The notes under the pieces were generated by a model, which was given only the letters and a program-made list of their open reading frames with translations, was not told the DNA's origin and ran no database searches. A program made the translations under genes and the position numbers. A DNA stretch of 35,431 nt from CAVDWX01 sp963612735 (GTDB lineage: Bacteria > Bacillota_I > Bacilli_A > RFN20 > CAG-826). Positions 6,675 to 14,465 of this stretch are shown piece after piece. Numbering within the stretch: the first letter of the stretch is position 1; the number at the start of each line of letters is the position of its first letter. Where the stretch lies: contig CAVDWX010000019.1 of assembly GCA_963612735.1 (NCBI GenBank), forward strand, positions 1 through 35,431. Direction: 5' to 3'.

Positions 6675-7679
6675 TTATTTTTTAAGAGCTTCGTAAACGT
6701 TGACCGCACAAGCCACTGTCGCACCCACCATTGGGTTATTGCCCATACCGATGAATCCCATCATTTCGACGTGAGCAGGAACACTTGATGAACCAGCGAA
6801 TTGAGCATCGCCGTGCATACGACCCATCGAATCAGTTAAGCCATATGAAGCAGGACCGGCTGCCATATTATCGGGGTGAAGAGTTCTTCCTGTTCCTCCA
6901 CCAGAAGCAACAGAGAAATATTTAACTCCATTTTCATAACACCATTTATGATAAATACCCGCTACAAGATGTTGGAATCTAGTTGGATTAGTGGAATTAC
7001 CAGTAATAGATACGCCAACTTTTTCCATCTTCATGATAGCAACGCCTTCGCTAGCATCATTAGTGCCATAGCAGCGAATTACTCCACGAGGGCCATCAGA
7101 GAATTTCACTTCTCTAACAATTTTAACTTCATCTTTATAAAAATCATAATCGGTTTCAACATAAGTGAATCCGTTAATGCGAGAGATGATATAAGCAGCA
7201 TCCTTGCCTAATCCATTAAGAATAACTTTCAAAGGTACATTACGTGCTTTATTAGCGTTTAAAGCAATTTTAATAGCACCTTCTGCTGCGGCAAATGATT
7301 CGTGACCCGCTAAAAAGCAGAAACAAGTAACATTATCGTTTAATAGCATGCCACCTAAATTACCATGGCCTAAACCAACTTTACGGTTATCAGCAACAGA
7401 ACCTGGAACACAGAATGCTTGTAAGCCTTCTCCAATAGCAATAGCGGCTTCTTCAGCGGATTTAACTCCTCTTTTTAAAGCAATTGCACATCCTAATGTA
7501 TATGCCCAACCGGCATCATCGAAAGCAATTGGTTGAGTATCTTTAACGATTTTATATGGATCAATACCAAATTTTAAGCAGTAATCTCTAGTTTCCTCAA
7601 TGGAAGCAAAGCCGTTTTTCTTTAAACATGCATTGATACCATCAATACGACGTTCATAATTTTCAAATAATTGTTCCAT
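6675..7679 (-). CDS. GGGtGRT protein (PF14057 family), unknown function
   Basis: 334 residues of a conserved but uncharacterised family named for its motif. Here the motif GGGTGRT is at residues 260-266, followed by LHPDN and a Gly-rich stretch. Other conserved-looking pieces are GLGHGNLGGMLL (102-113), FCFLAGHESFAAAEGA (120-134) and MGFIGMGNNPMVGATVA near the C-terminus. The several Gly-rich turns and the Cys and His residues (CFCFLAGHE) suggest a cofactor or nucleotide site, which is inference. The gene lies 3 bases after the IscU/NifU-like gene, a pairing known from other Bacillota and Fusobacteria, so the two probably work together. The start follows GAAAGGAGTAAGCC. It is cytoplasmic, with no signal peptide. 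Confidence 0.9.
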   Translation of the reverse strand: MEQLFENYERRIDGINACLKKNGFASIEETRDYCLKFGIDPYKIVKDTQPIAFDDAGWAYTLGCAIALKRGVKSAEEAAIAIGEGLQAFCVPGSVADNRKVGLGHGNLGGMLLNDNVTCFCFLAGHESFAAAEGAIKIALNANKARNVPLKVILNGLGKDAAYIISRINGFTYVETDYDFYKDEVKIVREVKFSDGPRGVIRCYGTNDASEGVAIMKMEKVGVSITGNSTNPTRFQHLVAGIYHKWCYENGVKYFSVASGGGTGRTLHPDNMAAGPASYGLTDSMGRMHGDAQFAGSSSVPAHVEMMGFIGMGNNPMVGATVACAVNVYEALKK

Positions 7680-7682
7680 GGC

Positions 7683-8384
7683 TTACTCCTTTCTGGGGTC
7701 GATGACTTTAACAGCTTCCCCAAAGCGTCCATATGTTCCAATCGCTTTTTCATAAGCTTCTTTGGGGTCGACTCCATTTCTAATCGCGGACATCATTTTT
7801 CCTAAGTTGACGAATTGATATCCGATAACTTCATTGTTCTTATCTAAGCCAATATTAAGAACATAACCATCAGTCATTTCAAGATAACGAACACCTTTGG
7901 CTCTAGTTCCCCACATTGTACCAATTTGACTACGTAAAACTTTGCCTAAGTCTTCTAACGAGCTACCAACAGGTAAGCCATTATCAGAAAAAGCAGTTTG
8001 GCTACGTCCATAAGCGAGTTGCTTAAAGATTTCTCTCATTGCGACGTTAATAGCATCGCACACTAAGTCAGTATTTAAGGCTTCTAATAAGGTTTTACCT
8101 TGAAGAATTTCCGCTGCCATTGCGGCGGAATGAGTCATACCAGAACAACCGATAGTCTCCACTAAGGCTTCTTCAATAATTCCGTTTTTGACATTTAAAG
8201 TTAATTTGCAAGCGCCTTGTTGAGGAGCACACCATCCAATTCCGTGAGAGAGACCTGAGATATCTTTAATCTCCTTGGATTTCACCCATAATCCTTCTTC
8301 AGGAATAGGAGCTGGTCCATGGTCGCATCCCTTACGAACTGTACAAATGTTCTCAACATCAGCAGTGTAATAGATTTTTGACAT
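7683..8384 (-). CDS. IscU/NifU-like iron-sulfur scaffold protein paired with GGGtGRT
   Basis: 233 residues. The segment VETIGCSGMTHSAAMAAEIL with GKTLLEAL aligns with the IscU/NifU core around its second ligand Cys (YGCGSAIASS...GKSLDEA), so Cys80 is the likely equivalent. Additional Cys at 14, 20, 52, 59 and 109 include the pattern CTVRKGC and GWCAPQQGAC, which differ from IscU and are probably family-specific ligands. The length exceeds IscU (about 130), with an added C-terminal domain (about 150-233). A role in iron-sulfur cluster assembly or binding is inferred from the homology. It is first in a two-gene operon. AAGAAGGAGTTCAAT precedes the ATG. Confidence 0.8.
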   Translation of the reverse strand: MSKIYYTADVENICTVRKGCDHGPAPIPEEGLWVKSKEIKDISGLSHGIGWCAPQQGACKLTLNVKNGIIEEALVETIGCSGMTHSAAMAAEILQGKTLLEALNTDLVCDAINVAMREIFKQLAYGRSQTAFSDNGLPVGSSLEDLGKVLRSQIGTMWGTRAKGVRYLEMTDGYVLNIGLDKNNEVIGYQFVNLGKMMSAIRNGVDPKEAYEKAIGTYGRFGEAVKVIDPRKE

Positions 8385-8411
8385 ATTGAACTCCTTCTTT
8401 ACGTTAAAAAT

Positions 8412-8434
8412 ATCTCACAAGTGAGATTTTTTTT
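8412..8434. promoter_or_regulatory. Leader hairpin upstream of the IscU-like/GGGtGRT operon
   Basis: A perfect 7-bp inverted repeat ATCTCAC/GTGAGAT (8412-8427) is flanked by T8 on the plus strand and by an ATTTTT run on the minus strand. No plus-strand gene lies upstream, so it does not terminate a known plus transcript. On the minus strand it falls 28 bases before the start codon of the IscU-like gene, where it could act as an attenuator or roadblock. The function is inferred. Confidence 0.5.
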
Positions 8435-8488
8435 CAATATATAAACTCGACTATTTCTCTTTTTCTTCCATGTAATAAAGAAAATCAA

Positions 8489-8494
8489 TATAAT
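8489..8494 (+). promoter_or_regulatory. Putative -10 box for the guanylate kinase gene
   Basis: A perfect TATAAT lies 24 bases before the ATG. No good -35 hexamer is present at 16-18 bases upstream (only TTCCAT), so this is a weak call. GAGG at 8510-8513 is the ribosome-binding site. Confidence 0.35.
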
Positions 8495-8517
8495 AAGTGA
8501 AATAACCGAGGAAAAGT

Positions 8518-9069
8518 ATGATTGTATTAGCAGGTGCAAGCGCTAGTGGAAAAACTGAAGTCGCCAAAATGTTAGCCAAAAAATATGGCATCGTCAAAAC
8601 AATTACCACAACAACAAGAAATAAACGATTGGGTGAAGTGGATGGAAAGGATTATTTTTTTGTTAGCAAAGAACAATTTGAAATAATGCTTCGCCAAGAT
8701 AAATTTGTTGAACATACCATTTATAATGGCAATTATTATGGTTCGACAAAAGAACAAATTGGTCATAATAAATGTATCGTAATCGATCCAGCAGGACTGC
8801 GTTCATATATCGCATTAAATTCTTCTTATATCGTTACTTTCTATCTAGAAGCTAAAGAAGAAACTAGGTTTCAAAGAATGCTCGATAGAGGGGATGATAA
8901 AGAATTAGCAAAATCGCGTTTAGAACATGACCGCATTGCTTTTTTAGATGAAAAAATACCTTCAGTTGATTTTAAAATAAATTCAGAAACACAAAACATC
9001 GAAGAAGTCGCCGATGAAATCGTTAGGCTTTATAAAAAAGAATTAAAAAAGCGTCATTTTAATAAATAA
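8518..9069 (+). CDS. gmk: Guanylate kinase family protein
   Basis: 183 residues, slightly shorter than typical Gmk (about 200). The P-loop GASASGKTE is at 6-14. The segment TTTTRNKRLGEVDGKDYFFVSKEQF (30-54) is the GMP-binding region of guanylate kinases, and FVEHTIYNGNYYGS (63-76) carries the second GMP contact region. The enzyme phosphorylates GMP or dGMP to the diphosphate with ATP, in the cytoplasm. It is a single plus-strand gene between two minus-strand operons, and its 3' end overlaps the hflX 3' end by 16 bases. A second, canonical gmk could exist elsewhere; from this window it may be the main enzyme or a paralog. Confidence 0.85.
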   Translation: MIVLAGASASGKTEVAKMLAKKYGIVKTITTTTRNKRLGEVDGKDYFFVSKEQFEIMLRQDKFVEHTIYNGNYYGSTKEQIGHNKCIVIDPAGLRSYIALNSSYIVTFYLEAKEETRFQRMLDRGDDKELAKSRLEHDRIAFLDEKIPSVDFKINSETQNIEEVADEIVRLYKKELKKRHFNK

Positions 9070-10313
9070 GAATATCGATTGATTGTTTTAGGATTGAGAT
9101 ATGCTTTTATCGAATATCCTTTTTTAGTCTCGAGATATTTTTCAACATAATTATCTTTTAAAAATAGAGAAAAACTTTCCTCAAAAGGAAGCAAAATGTT
9201 GGCTTTTTGCCAGTTTTTTGAAAAAGATGAGCAAATAAACGAAAGAATATCAGCGATATCATTTTCATCATTCGCGGAGCAATATAAAGAAGAGGAATCT
9301 AAAATTTTGATATCTTCTTTTTTAATCAAATCAAATTTATTAAATAGATAAATCATAGGAATATCGTTCGCTCCGATTTGACTTAAAACCTCATTAGTGG
9401 TCTTTATCTCTTCTTCTTTACATGAGGAAGAAGAATCAACAACATGAACGATGAGATCAGCCTCTTTAATTTCTTCTAACGTGCTTCTAAACGCATCCAC
9501 TAAGAAGATTGGCAAATCTTTTATAAATCCAACAGTATCAATCATGATAAAAGATGGATAACGATATGTATCGATAATTCTGGCACTAGTTTCTAATGTC
9601 GCAAATAAAAAATCATCAGCGTACACTTGTTTTTCATTCTTATGATGAGAATAAGTTAAAAAAGCATTTAACAAAGTTGATTTGCCGGCGTTAGTGTAGC
9701 CCACGATGGCGACAACTGGAAGGGTAGAAGCGTTTCTTTTATTGCGTGAAGTTTTTCGAGCGATTCTAACTTTTTCAAGTTCAGTTTTCTTTCTTTGAAT
9801 TAAGATTCTAATTTTTCTTCTATCTAATTCAATTTGTTTCTCCCCGCTTCCTTTATTATGAACGCTACCTTTAGAAGTGACCTGTGAATAATTGCATTTA
9901 TTATCAATTAATCGCGTTTTTAGATATTCAAGTTCAGCTATTTCAACTTGAATGAGAGCTTCTTTAGTAGTTGCATTGCGTTTGAATATTAATAGAATTA
10001 ACTCGGTTCTATCGATTACTTTAACTTTTAATACTTCTTCTAGATTTCTTTGTTGAATGGGGCTTAAATCAAAATTAAAGACAATTGCGTAAATAAAGTT
10101 CTCATCATATAAAAAGACAAATTGATCTAAATATTCTTTTATTTCTTGAACAAATCCAACTCCTATATAAAAAGCCGGATTAATCTTATTTTTCTTCTTA
10201 TTATTTATAATTAGAGCATTCTCAAAACCAGCAGAAACTGAAAGTCTTTCCATTTCTAAGTCTCTTTCCCCGCTATTAGATAGATTTATAAGAATGACAT
10301 GCTTTTCTAACAT
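9054..10313 (-). CDS. hflX: GTPase HflX
   Basis: 419 residues, the usual size. The N-terminal HflX domain contains FNFDLSPIQQRNLEEVLKVKVIDR (79-102), the nucleotide-binding and hallmark region. A coiled-coil linker (about 118-190) precedes the GTPase domain, with P-loop GYTNAGKST (205-213), DTVGF (259-263) and the NKFD specificity motif. HflX binds the 50S ribosomal subunit, splits stalled or stressed 70S ribosomes and hydrolyses GTP. It is the last gene of an operon with two CNNM-type genes, with 9 bases separating it from the upstream stop. Its 3' end overlaps the convergent gmk. Confidence 0.93.
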   Translation of the reverse strand: MLEKHVILINLSNSGERDLEMERLSVSAGFENALIINNKKKNKINPAFYIGVGFVQEIKEYLDQFVFLYDENFIYAIVFNFDLSPIQQRNLEEVLKVKVIDRTELILLIFKRNATTKEALIQVEIAELEYLKTRLIDNKCNYSQVTSKGSVHNKGSGEKQIELDRRKIRILIQRKKTELEKVRIARKTSRNKRNASTLPVVAIVGYTNAGKSTLLNAFLTYSHHKNEKQVYADDFLFATLETSARIIDTYRYPSFIMIDTVGFIKDLPIFLVDAFRSTLEEIKEADLIVHVVDSSSSCKEEEIKTTNEVLSQIGANDIPMIYLFNKFDLIKKEDIKILDSSSLYCSANDENDIADILSFICSSFSKNWQKANILLPFEESFSLFLKDNYVEKYLETKKGYSIKAYLNPKTINRYSYLLK

Positions 10314-10322
10314 GAAAATATT

Positions 10323-11597
10323 TTAATCTTCTTCAGTTTCCTTTTTAAAGTCATTATCTATAACTTTAATTTTTGTAACAGTAAATTCATCAGCGTTTAA
10401 AACGATAATGTGATAATGAGAAAAATCGAATTCGTCGCCGGTTTTAGCAAAGCGATGCAATATCTCTTGGCAAAATCCCGCTACCGTAGAATAGTCGGTT
10501 TCAAATTTGTCTTTATATTCGATTAAATCGAAAAAATCATCAATGTTCATCAAACCATCAACAATATAAGTTCCATGACCAGAGTCAATATATTCTTCTT
10601 CGACGTCATCAGTTTCATCAAAGATATCTCCAACAATTTCTTCTAAGATATCTTCCATGGTAACAATTCCTTCCGTTCCACCATATTCATCGATAATAAC
10701 GGCGATATGAATCTTAGTCTTTTTAAATGCATCTAATAATTCTAATAATTGTTGATTACGAGGAACGATGATTGGCTGATAACATAATGATAGGATATCA
10801 ATTTTAGATAAATCAGTTCCCTTAAATATTTCTTTTGCTAAAACTTTTAAAGGTAAAATACCAACGATATCATCAATAGTTTCTTTATAAACAGGAATAC
10901 GAGAATGTTTAAAAATTTTGCCTTCTTTGATGATGTCTTCTAAATTATCATCTACATCGATAGCGAATACATCCACACGCGGAGTCATTATTTCAAAAGC
11001 TTGAATATCGTTTAAATCAATAGCGCTCCTAACAAGCTCCGCTTCTTCTTTATCAAAATTCCCTTCTTCTTCGATAGAATCAACCATTTCAGAAAGGACA
11101 TCTTCATCAATTACATCTTCTTCTTTAGCTTTCTTTTTAAAGATTTTGCCAAAAGCTGTAAACATTTTGGAAATAGGTCTAACAAAGATGAAGAAAAGTT
11201 TAGTAAAGAAATCAACAGGATAAGCAAAGAATAAAGCGAGTTGGAAATTGAATCTTTTTCCAAATGCTTTTGGTAAAAATTCCGCGACTAAAATCAAAAT
11301 AGCGGTGAAGATAATTGTCGCTAAAGTCGCACCGTAATTTTCGTTCAAAGCGACGCCGATAAGAGTGATAAAAGAGGAAGCAAAAATGTTAGCTATGTTA
11401 TTACCAAATAAGACAGTAGCAATTGTAAAGTCATAATTTTGAGCGAGTTTTAGCGCTAATTTTGCTTTTTTATTGCCGTTTTCAGAAAGTTTTTCTAATC
11501 GATTTTGATCCACGACTCCATACACCATATCGGTACACGAAAAGAAGCAAGAAAAGACTAAACAGATACAAACAATAAGCCAATAATACCATTCCAT
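10323..11597 (-). CDS. CNNM/CorC-type membrane transporter (DUF21-CBS-CorC_HlyC)
   Basis: 424 residues. The N-terminal DUF21 transmembrane domain covers about 1-180, with several helices including an internal FGNNIANIFASS. A linker (EEDVIDEDVLSEMVDSIEEEG) leads to a CBS pair (about 200-325) carrying the typical MTPRVDVFAID and HSRIPVYKETIDDIVGIL motifs. A C-terminal CorC_HlyC domain (about 345-420) contains YIVDGLMNIDDF. The family includes CorC, MpfA/YhdP and human CNNM proteins, linked to Mg2+ or Co2+ efflux and resistance. It is co-transcribed with a paralog (1-base gap) and hflX. Old annotations as hemolysin are misleading. Confidence 0.9.
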   Translation of the reverse strand: MEWYYWLIVCICLVFSCFFSCTDMVYGVVDQNRLEKLSENGNKKAKLALKLAQNYDFTIATVLFGNNIANIFASSFITLIGVALNENYGATLATIIFTAILILVAEFLPKAFGKRFNFQLALFFAYPVDFFTKLFFIFVRPISKMFTAFGKIFKKKAKEEDVIDEDVLSEMVDSIEEEGNFDKEEAELVRSAIDLNDIQAFEIMTPRVDVFAIDVDDNLEDIIKEGKIFKHSRIPVYKETIDDIVGILPLKVLAKEIFKGTDLSKIDILSLCYQPIIVPRNQQLLELLDAFKKTKIHIAVIIDEYGGTEGIVTMEDILEEIVGDIFDETDDVEEEYIDSGHGTYIVDGLMNIDDFFDLIEYKDKFETDYSTVAGFCQEILHRFAKTGDEFDFSHYHIIVLNADEFTVTKIKVIDNDFKKETEED

Positions 11598-11598
11598 A

Positions 11599-12612
11599 TT
11601 ACTTTTTTCCTTTTACTGAAAGAGGCTCAGAGATATCGCTCACTAACTCTTCTAAAATATCTTCCATAGTGACCATCCCAATAATATGCTGATGTTGATC
11701 TTTAACAAGCGCAATATGGGTGTGATGGCGTTTAAAGCCATTAAATAAATCATCAATTTTAAAATTAGGATTAACAAAATATGGTTTTTGAATGATGCTT
11801 CTAATTTCAAGATGAGGATCTTTTAAATATTCTTCAAAATAGATTTTAACATTTAAAATTCCAATCATATTATCGAAGATTTTATCATAGACCGGTATAC
11901 GAGAATATTTTGTATCGATGATGACTTTTTGCAATTTATCATTCGTTAAATTCTTAATATCAATAGCAAATATTTTATCTCTAGGAGTTAAGACTTCTTT
12001 AACATCGGTATCAATATAATCCAATGTCGATTGAAGAATCTCACTTTGTTCATCATCAAGAACTCCTTCGTCGCTTACTTTTTCAACGATGTTTTCAAAA
12101 TCTTCTTCGGTAAAAGCGGATGAATCCTTAACTTTGAATATCTTTTCAATAGCCTTCGCTAATAGCTCGAATAAAATGGAAATTGGATAAAAGATAATCA
12201 TGAAGAAATAAATAGGCCAAGCAAAAATAAGTGACATCGTATCAGGAATTTGTCGCGCAATAGTCTTAGGGAAAGTATCACCTAAAATATAGACAATAAA
12301 AGACATCAAGATAGATGAAATAATTGAAGCATATTGATTTAAACCTGTATTTTGTAAATATTTAACAAATAATAAAGTTGAAATTGCCGATATTACTACC
12401 GCAACAATATTATTACCAATGAGCACTGTAGTAAGGGCTCTATCATATCTATCGCAAATCTTTAAAACTAATTTAGCAGTTTTACTACCGTCATCAGCTT
12501 TGATTTGCATTTTGAATCGATTGCATCCAGAGATAGCGGTTTCTGAAGCTGAGCAGAAGAAGCTTCCTAATAAGCAGAGAACAATTATCAGCCACGATAT
12601 AGGGTCAGGCAT
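11599..12612 (-). CDS. CNNM/CorC-type paralog lacking the C-terminal CorC_HlyC domain
   Basis: 337 residues and homologous to the next gene along its length. It has a DUF21 membrane domain (1 to about 180), then LTPRDKIFAIDIKNL and KYSRIPVYDKIFDNMIGIL, and a second CBS motif ending MEDILEELVSDISEPL. The protein stops just after the CBS pair, about 90 residues before the family's usual end, so the CorC_HlyC domain is missing. The stop is followed 1 base later by the ATG of the full-length paralog, so the shorter form is the native end rather than sequence damage. The two may form a hetero-oligomer. AAAGGATG lies upstream of the start, with wide spacing. Confidence 0.88.
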   Translation of the reverse strand: MPDPISWLIIVLCLLGSFFCSASETAISGCNRFKMQIKADDGSKTAKLVLKICDRYDRALTTVLIGNNIVAVVISAISTLLFVKYLQNTGLNQYASIISSILMSFIVYILGDTFPKTIARQIPDTMSLIFAWPIYFFMIIFYPISILFELLAKAIEKIFKVKDSSAFTEEDFENIVEKVSDEGVLDDEQSEILQSTLDYIDTDVKEVLTPRDKIFAIDIKNLTNDKLQKVIIDTKYSRIPVYDKIFDNMIGILNVKIYFEEYLKDPHLEIRSIIQKPYFVNPNFKIDDLFNGFKRHHTHIALVKDQHQHIIGMVTMEDILEELVSDISEPLSVKGKK

Positions 12613-12685
12613 TTAAACAACCACATCCTTTTTTTGTCGGTTACGATTATTTACATTATCATAAAAATATTTATCATACAAAGGC

Positions 12686-12715
12686 AAACAAAAAAAGGTA
12701 TGCAAGCATACCTTT
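12686..12715 (-). terminator. Terminator after the Pro-rich membrane protein gene
   Basis: The palindrome AAAGGTATGC/GCATACCTTT (12694-12715) is followed on the minus strand by a U7 run. It lies 20 bases past the stop at 12736 and separates it from the CNNM operon. Confidence 0.8.
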
Positions 12716-12735
12716 ATTTTTTGTAGTTTTGGAAA

Positions 12736-14352
12736 TTATTTAGATTCCTTCATGGAAGCTTTGATTTCATTAACCCAGTTGACAGTACCAACTTCACCTT
12801 GTTCTAAGCCATCTTTTTCCATAACATCTTGAATGAGCTGTTTAGCGCGTCTTAATGATAATGGAGACTTGACTTTAAAGATGAGAGGTATTTCAGCATA
12901 AACTGCTTTATCACCCGCATCTTGAACAGGGATTGTTGATTCCTTATATTCATTTGGATCAAGAGCGAAATATAATTTCAAACTCTTTCCAGCGATGGTT
13001 AATTTGATATATGTTTTGCGATGTAAACGGAATGTATCTCCAGAATTAGAAACACGTGATTTTACACCCCAAGAGAGAATTTCATTTTTCAATTCGTTAT
13101 AGTTATCTTTCATTTCTTTATCAGCATCAAGAATTCTGTCCGTAAAAGGGATGCGAATAATTGGTGTTTTAGGATTGTCTTCATCGCTAGGAGCTTCACT
13201 AGCTTCAGTAGGAGTAACAACCTTCTCTTCCACTACGGGAGCTTTGCTAACTGGACTCGGAGCCGCTGAAGGTTTAACTACTTCTTCCTTTTTTTCTTCA
13301 ACAGGTTTTGGTTGAGGTTTTTCTTCCACTACTGGAGTGGGTTTTTCTTCAACGACTGGAGCAGGTGCAGGTGCTGGTGCTGGTTGAGGAGCAGGACATG
13401 GTGAATTGATGCCACCATTGAAATATTGAACAACTAATGGTCCTCCAAAAGTTGCACCAACTACTGAATGAGTTTCAGTACCGGCTTTAGGTTGCGGTTG
13501 AGGTCTATTAAGTTCATTACGCGCTAATTCATCGCGAACGATATCACGAACAACTTCACGAATCATACTCGCTAAAGAGTTTTGATCTATAACAGGTTGA
13601 GCAGGTGCTGGTTCAGGCTTAACTTCTTCTTTAACAGGAGCGGGTTTTTCTTCGCCTGCTTCATCTTTTAATACTTCATCAGGAATTGGTTCTGGTTCAA
13701 CTTGAATTGAAGGTGCATAGGATGGAACAGGATCTTGAATGATATTTTCTCCTACGATATCTTCGCTAGAATCATTCATCACGAATTCATTATTGCCATC
13801 TGTGACAGTATTATCGTTAACGATAGCAGACTTACGATTAGCGTAGCCTAAGCCTAAGCCATATTCGATATAGGTAAGGATTAAAGATACTCCACCACAA
13901 ACTAATAAGGCAACAACATAAATGAGTAAAAATAATTGTTGGCTTTTAGCAACATTATAAAAGGTTGAATCGTATTTGATGCCGCCGAGATAAGCCTTGT
14001 AATTAGCAAGAATATCTAAGGCTGGAACTAAAACAAAGATGAGCATGATGGAAAACCAAGCTAAGCGACCATGTTTTTTCTTTCCAACGCAAACAGCGCC
14101 AGCAACAATTAAAACAATATTTAAAACCACTAATGAAATCGCAACAATTGATTGCCATAAATTAGCTTTAAATAAGAAAACATCTTTAACTGATGTTAAA
14201 TGATTTGTTAAAAATTTTACAATATTAGCTTTCGAATCTCCGCTGAGAGGAACAGACAATCCCATCACCACAAACAAGGCGACATATCCTAAAAAGAAGA
14301 CAATATCGAGGACAAGTAAGGCGATAAGAGCTTTTTTTAATCCAGATTTCAT
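12736..14352 (-). CDS. Membrane protein with Pro-rich stalk and conserved C-terminal domain
   Basis: 538 residues from ATG at 14352, which is preceded by AAAGGAGGATTTCAAT; an upstream in-frame ATG lacks such a site. Four hydrophobic segments lie at about 8-32, 66-88, 97-113 and 140-165. A long, low-complexity region rich in Pro, Glu and Val follows (PEPIPDEVLK, PAPAPAPVV, EEKPTPVVEEKPQPKPV). The C-terminal domain (about 410-515) has regular strands and helices: DNYNELKNEILSWGVKSRVS, DTFRLHRKTYIKLTIAGKSLKLYFALDP and SLRRAKQLIQDVM. I recall similar ends in other gut Bacillota proteins but cannot name a family. The topology suggests an anchored protein with a cytoplasmic or surface domain. The function is unknown. 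Confidence 0.75.
   Translation of the reverse strand: MKSGLKKALIALLVLDIVFFLGYVALFVVMGLSVPLSGDSKANIVKFLTNHLTSVKDVFLFKANLWQSIVAISLVVLNIVLIVAGAVCVGKKKHGRLAWFSIMLIFVLVPALDILANYKAYLGGIKYDSTFYNVAKSQQLFLLIYVVALLVCGGVSLILTYIEYGLGLGYANRKSAIVNDNTVTDGNNEFVMNDSSEDIVGENIIQDPVPSYAPSIQVEPEPIPDEVLKDEAGEEKPAPVKEEVKPEPAPAQPVIDQNSLASMIREVVRDIVRDELARNELNRPQPQPKAGTETHSVVGATFGGPLVVQYFNGGINSPCPAPQPAPAPAPAPVVEEKPTPVVEEKPQPKPVEEKKEEVVKPSAAPSPVSKAPVVEEKVVTPTEASEAPSDEDNPKTPIIRIPFTDRILDADKEMKDNYNELKNEILSWGVKSRVSNSGDTFRLHRKTYIKLTIAGKSLKLYFALDPNEYKESTIPVQDAGDKAVYAEIPLIFKVKSPLSLRRAKQLIQDVMEKDGLEQGEVGTVNWVNEIKASMKESK
13287..13384. repeat. In-gene low-complexity Pro/Glu/Val repeats
   Basis: Within the Pro-rich membrane protein gene, near-copies of a unit coding for VVEEKP recur, followed by a tandem run alternating GCAGGT and GCTGGT that codes for alternating Pro-Ala. 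Such tracts can change length by replication slippage. The boundaries are approximate. Confidence 0.55.
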
Positions 14353-14380
14353 ATTGAAATCCTCCTTTACTTGCATTAAT

Positions 14381-14389
14381 TTTATAACA
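14381..14389 (-). promoter_or_regulatory. Putative extended -10 promoter of the Pro-rich protein gene
   Basis: On the minus strand, TGT followed by TATAAA (14381-14386) forms an extended -10 element about 28 bases upstream of the ATG. No good -35 was found. The rest of the 113-base gap up to 14465 is AT-rich and holds no other recognised feature. Confidence 0.35.
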
Positions 14390-14465
14390 TGCGCGTGTAA
14401 ATACAATATAAAAAAATATTTTATCCATCAAAAACTATGCAAAAAACCAATTATTTTAGGCAAAA

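Noticed and set aside
10323..11597. Hemolysin annotation for the CNNM/CorC-type proteins
   Set aside because: DUF21, the CBS pair and CorC_HlyC place them in the metal transport-linked CNNM/CorC family; there is no toxin feature.
13287..13384. Repeat tract as a possible CRISPR or mobile element
   Set aside because: It is in frame and codes for a Pro/Glu/Val-rich stalk within a membrane protein.
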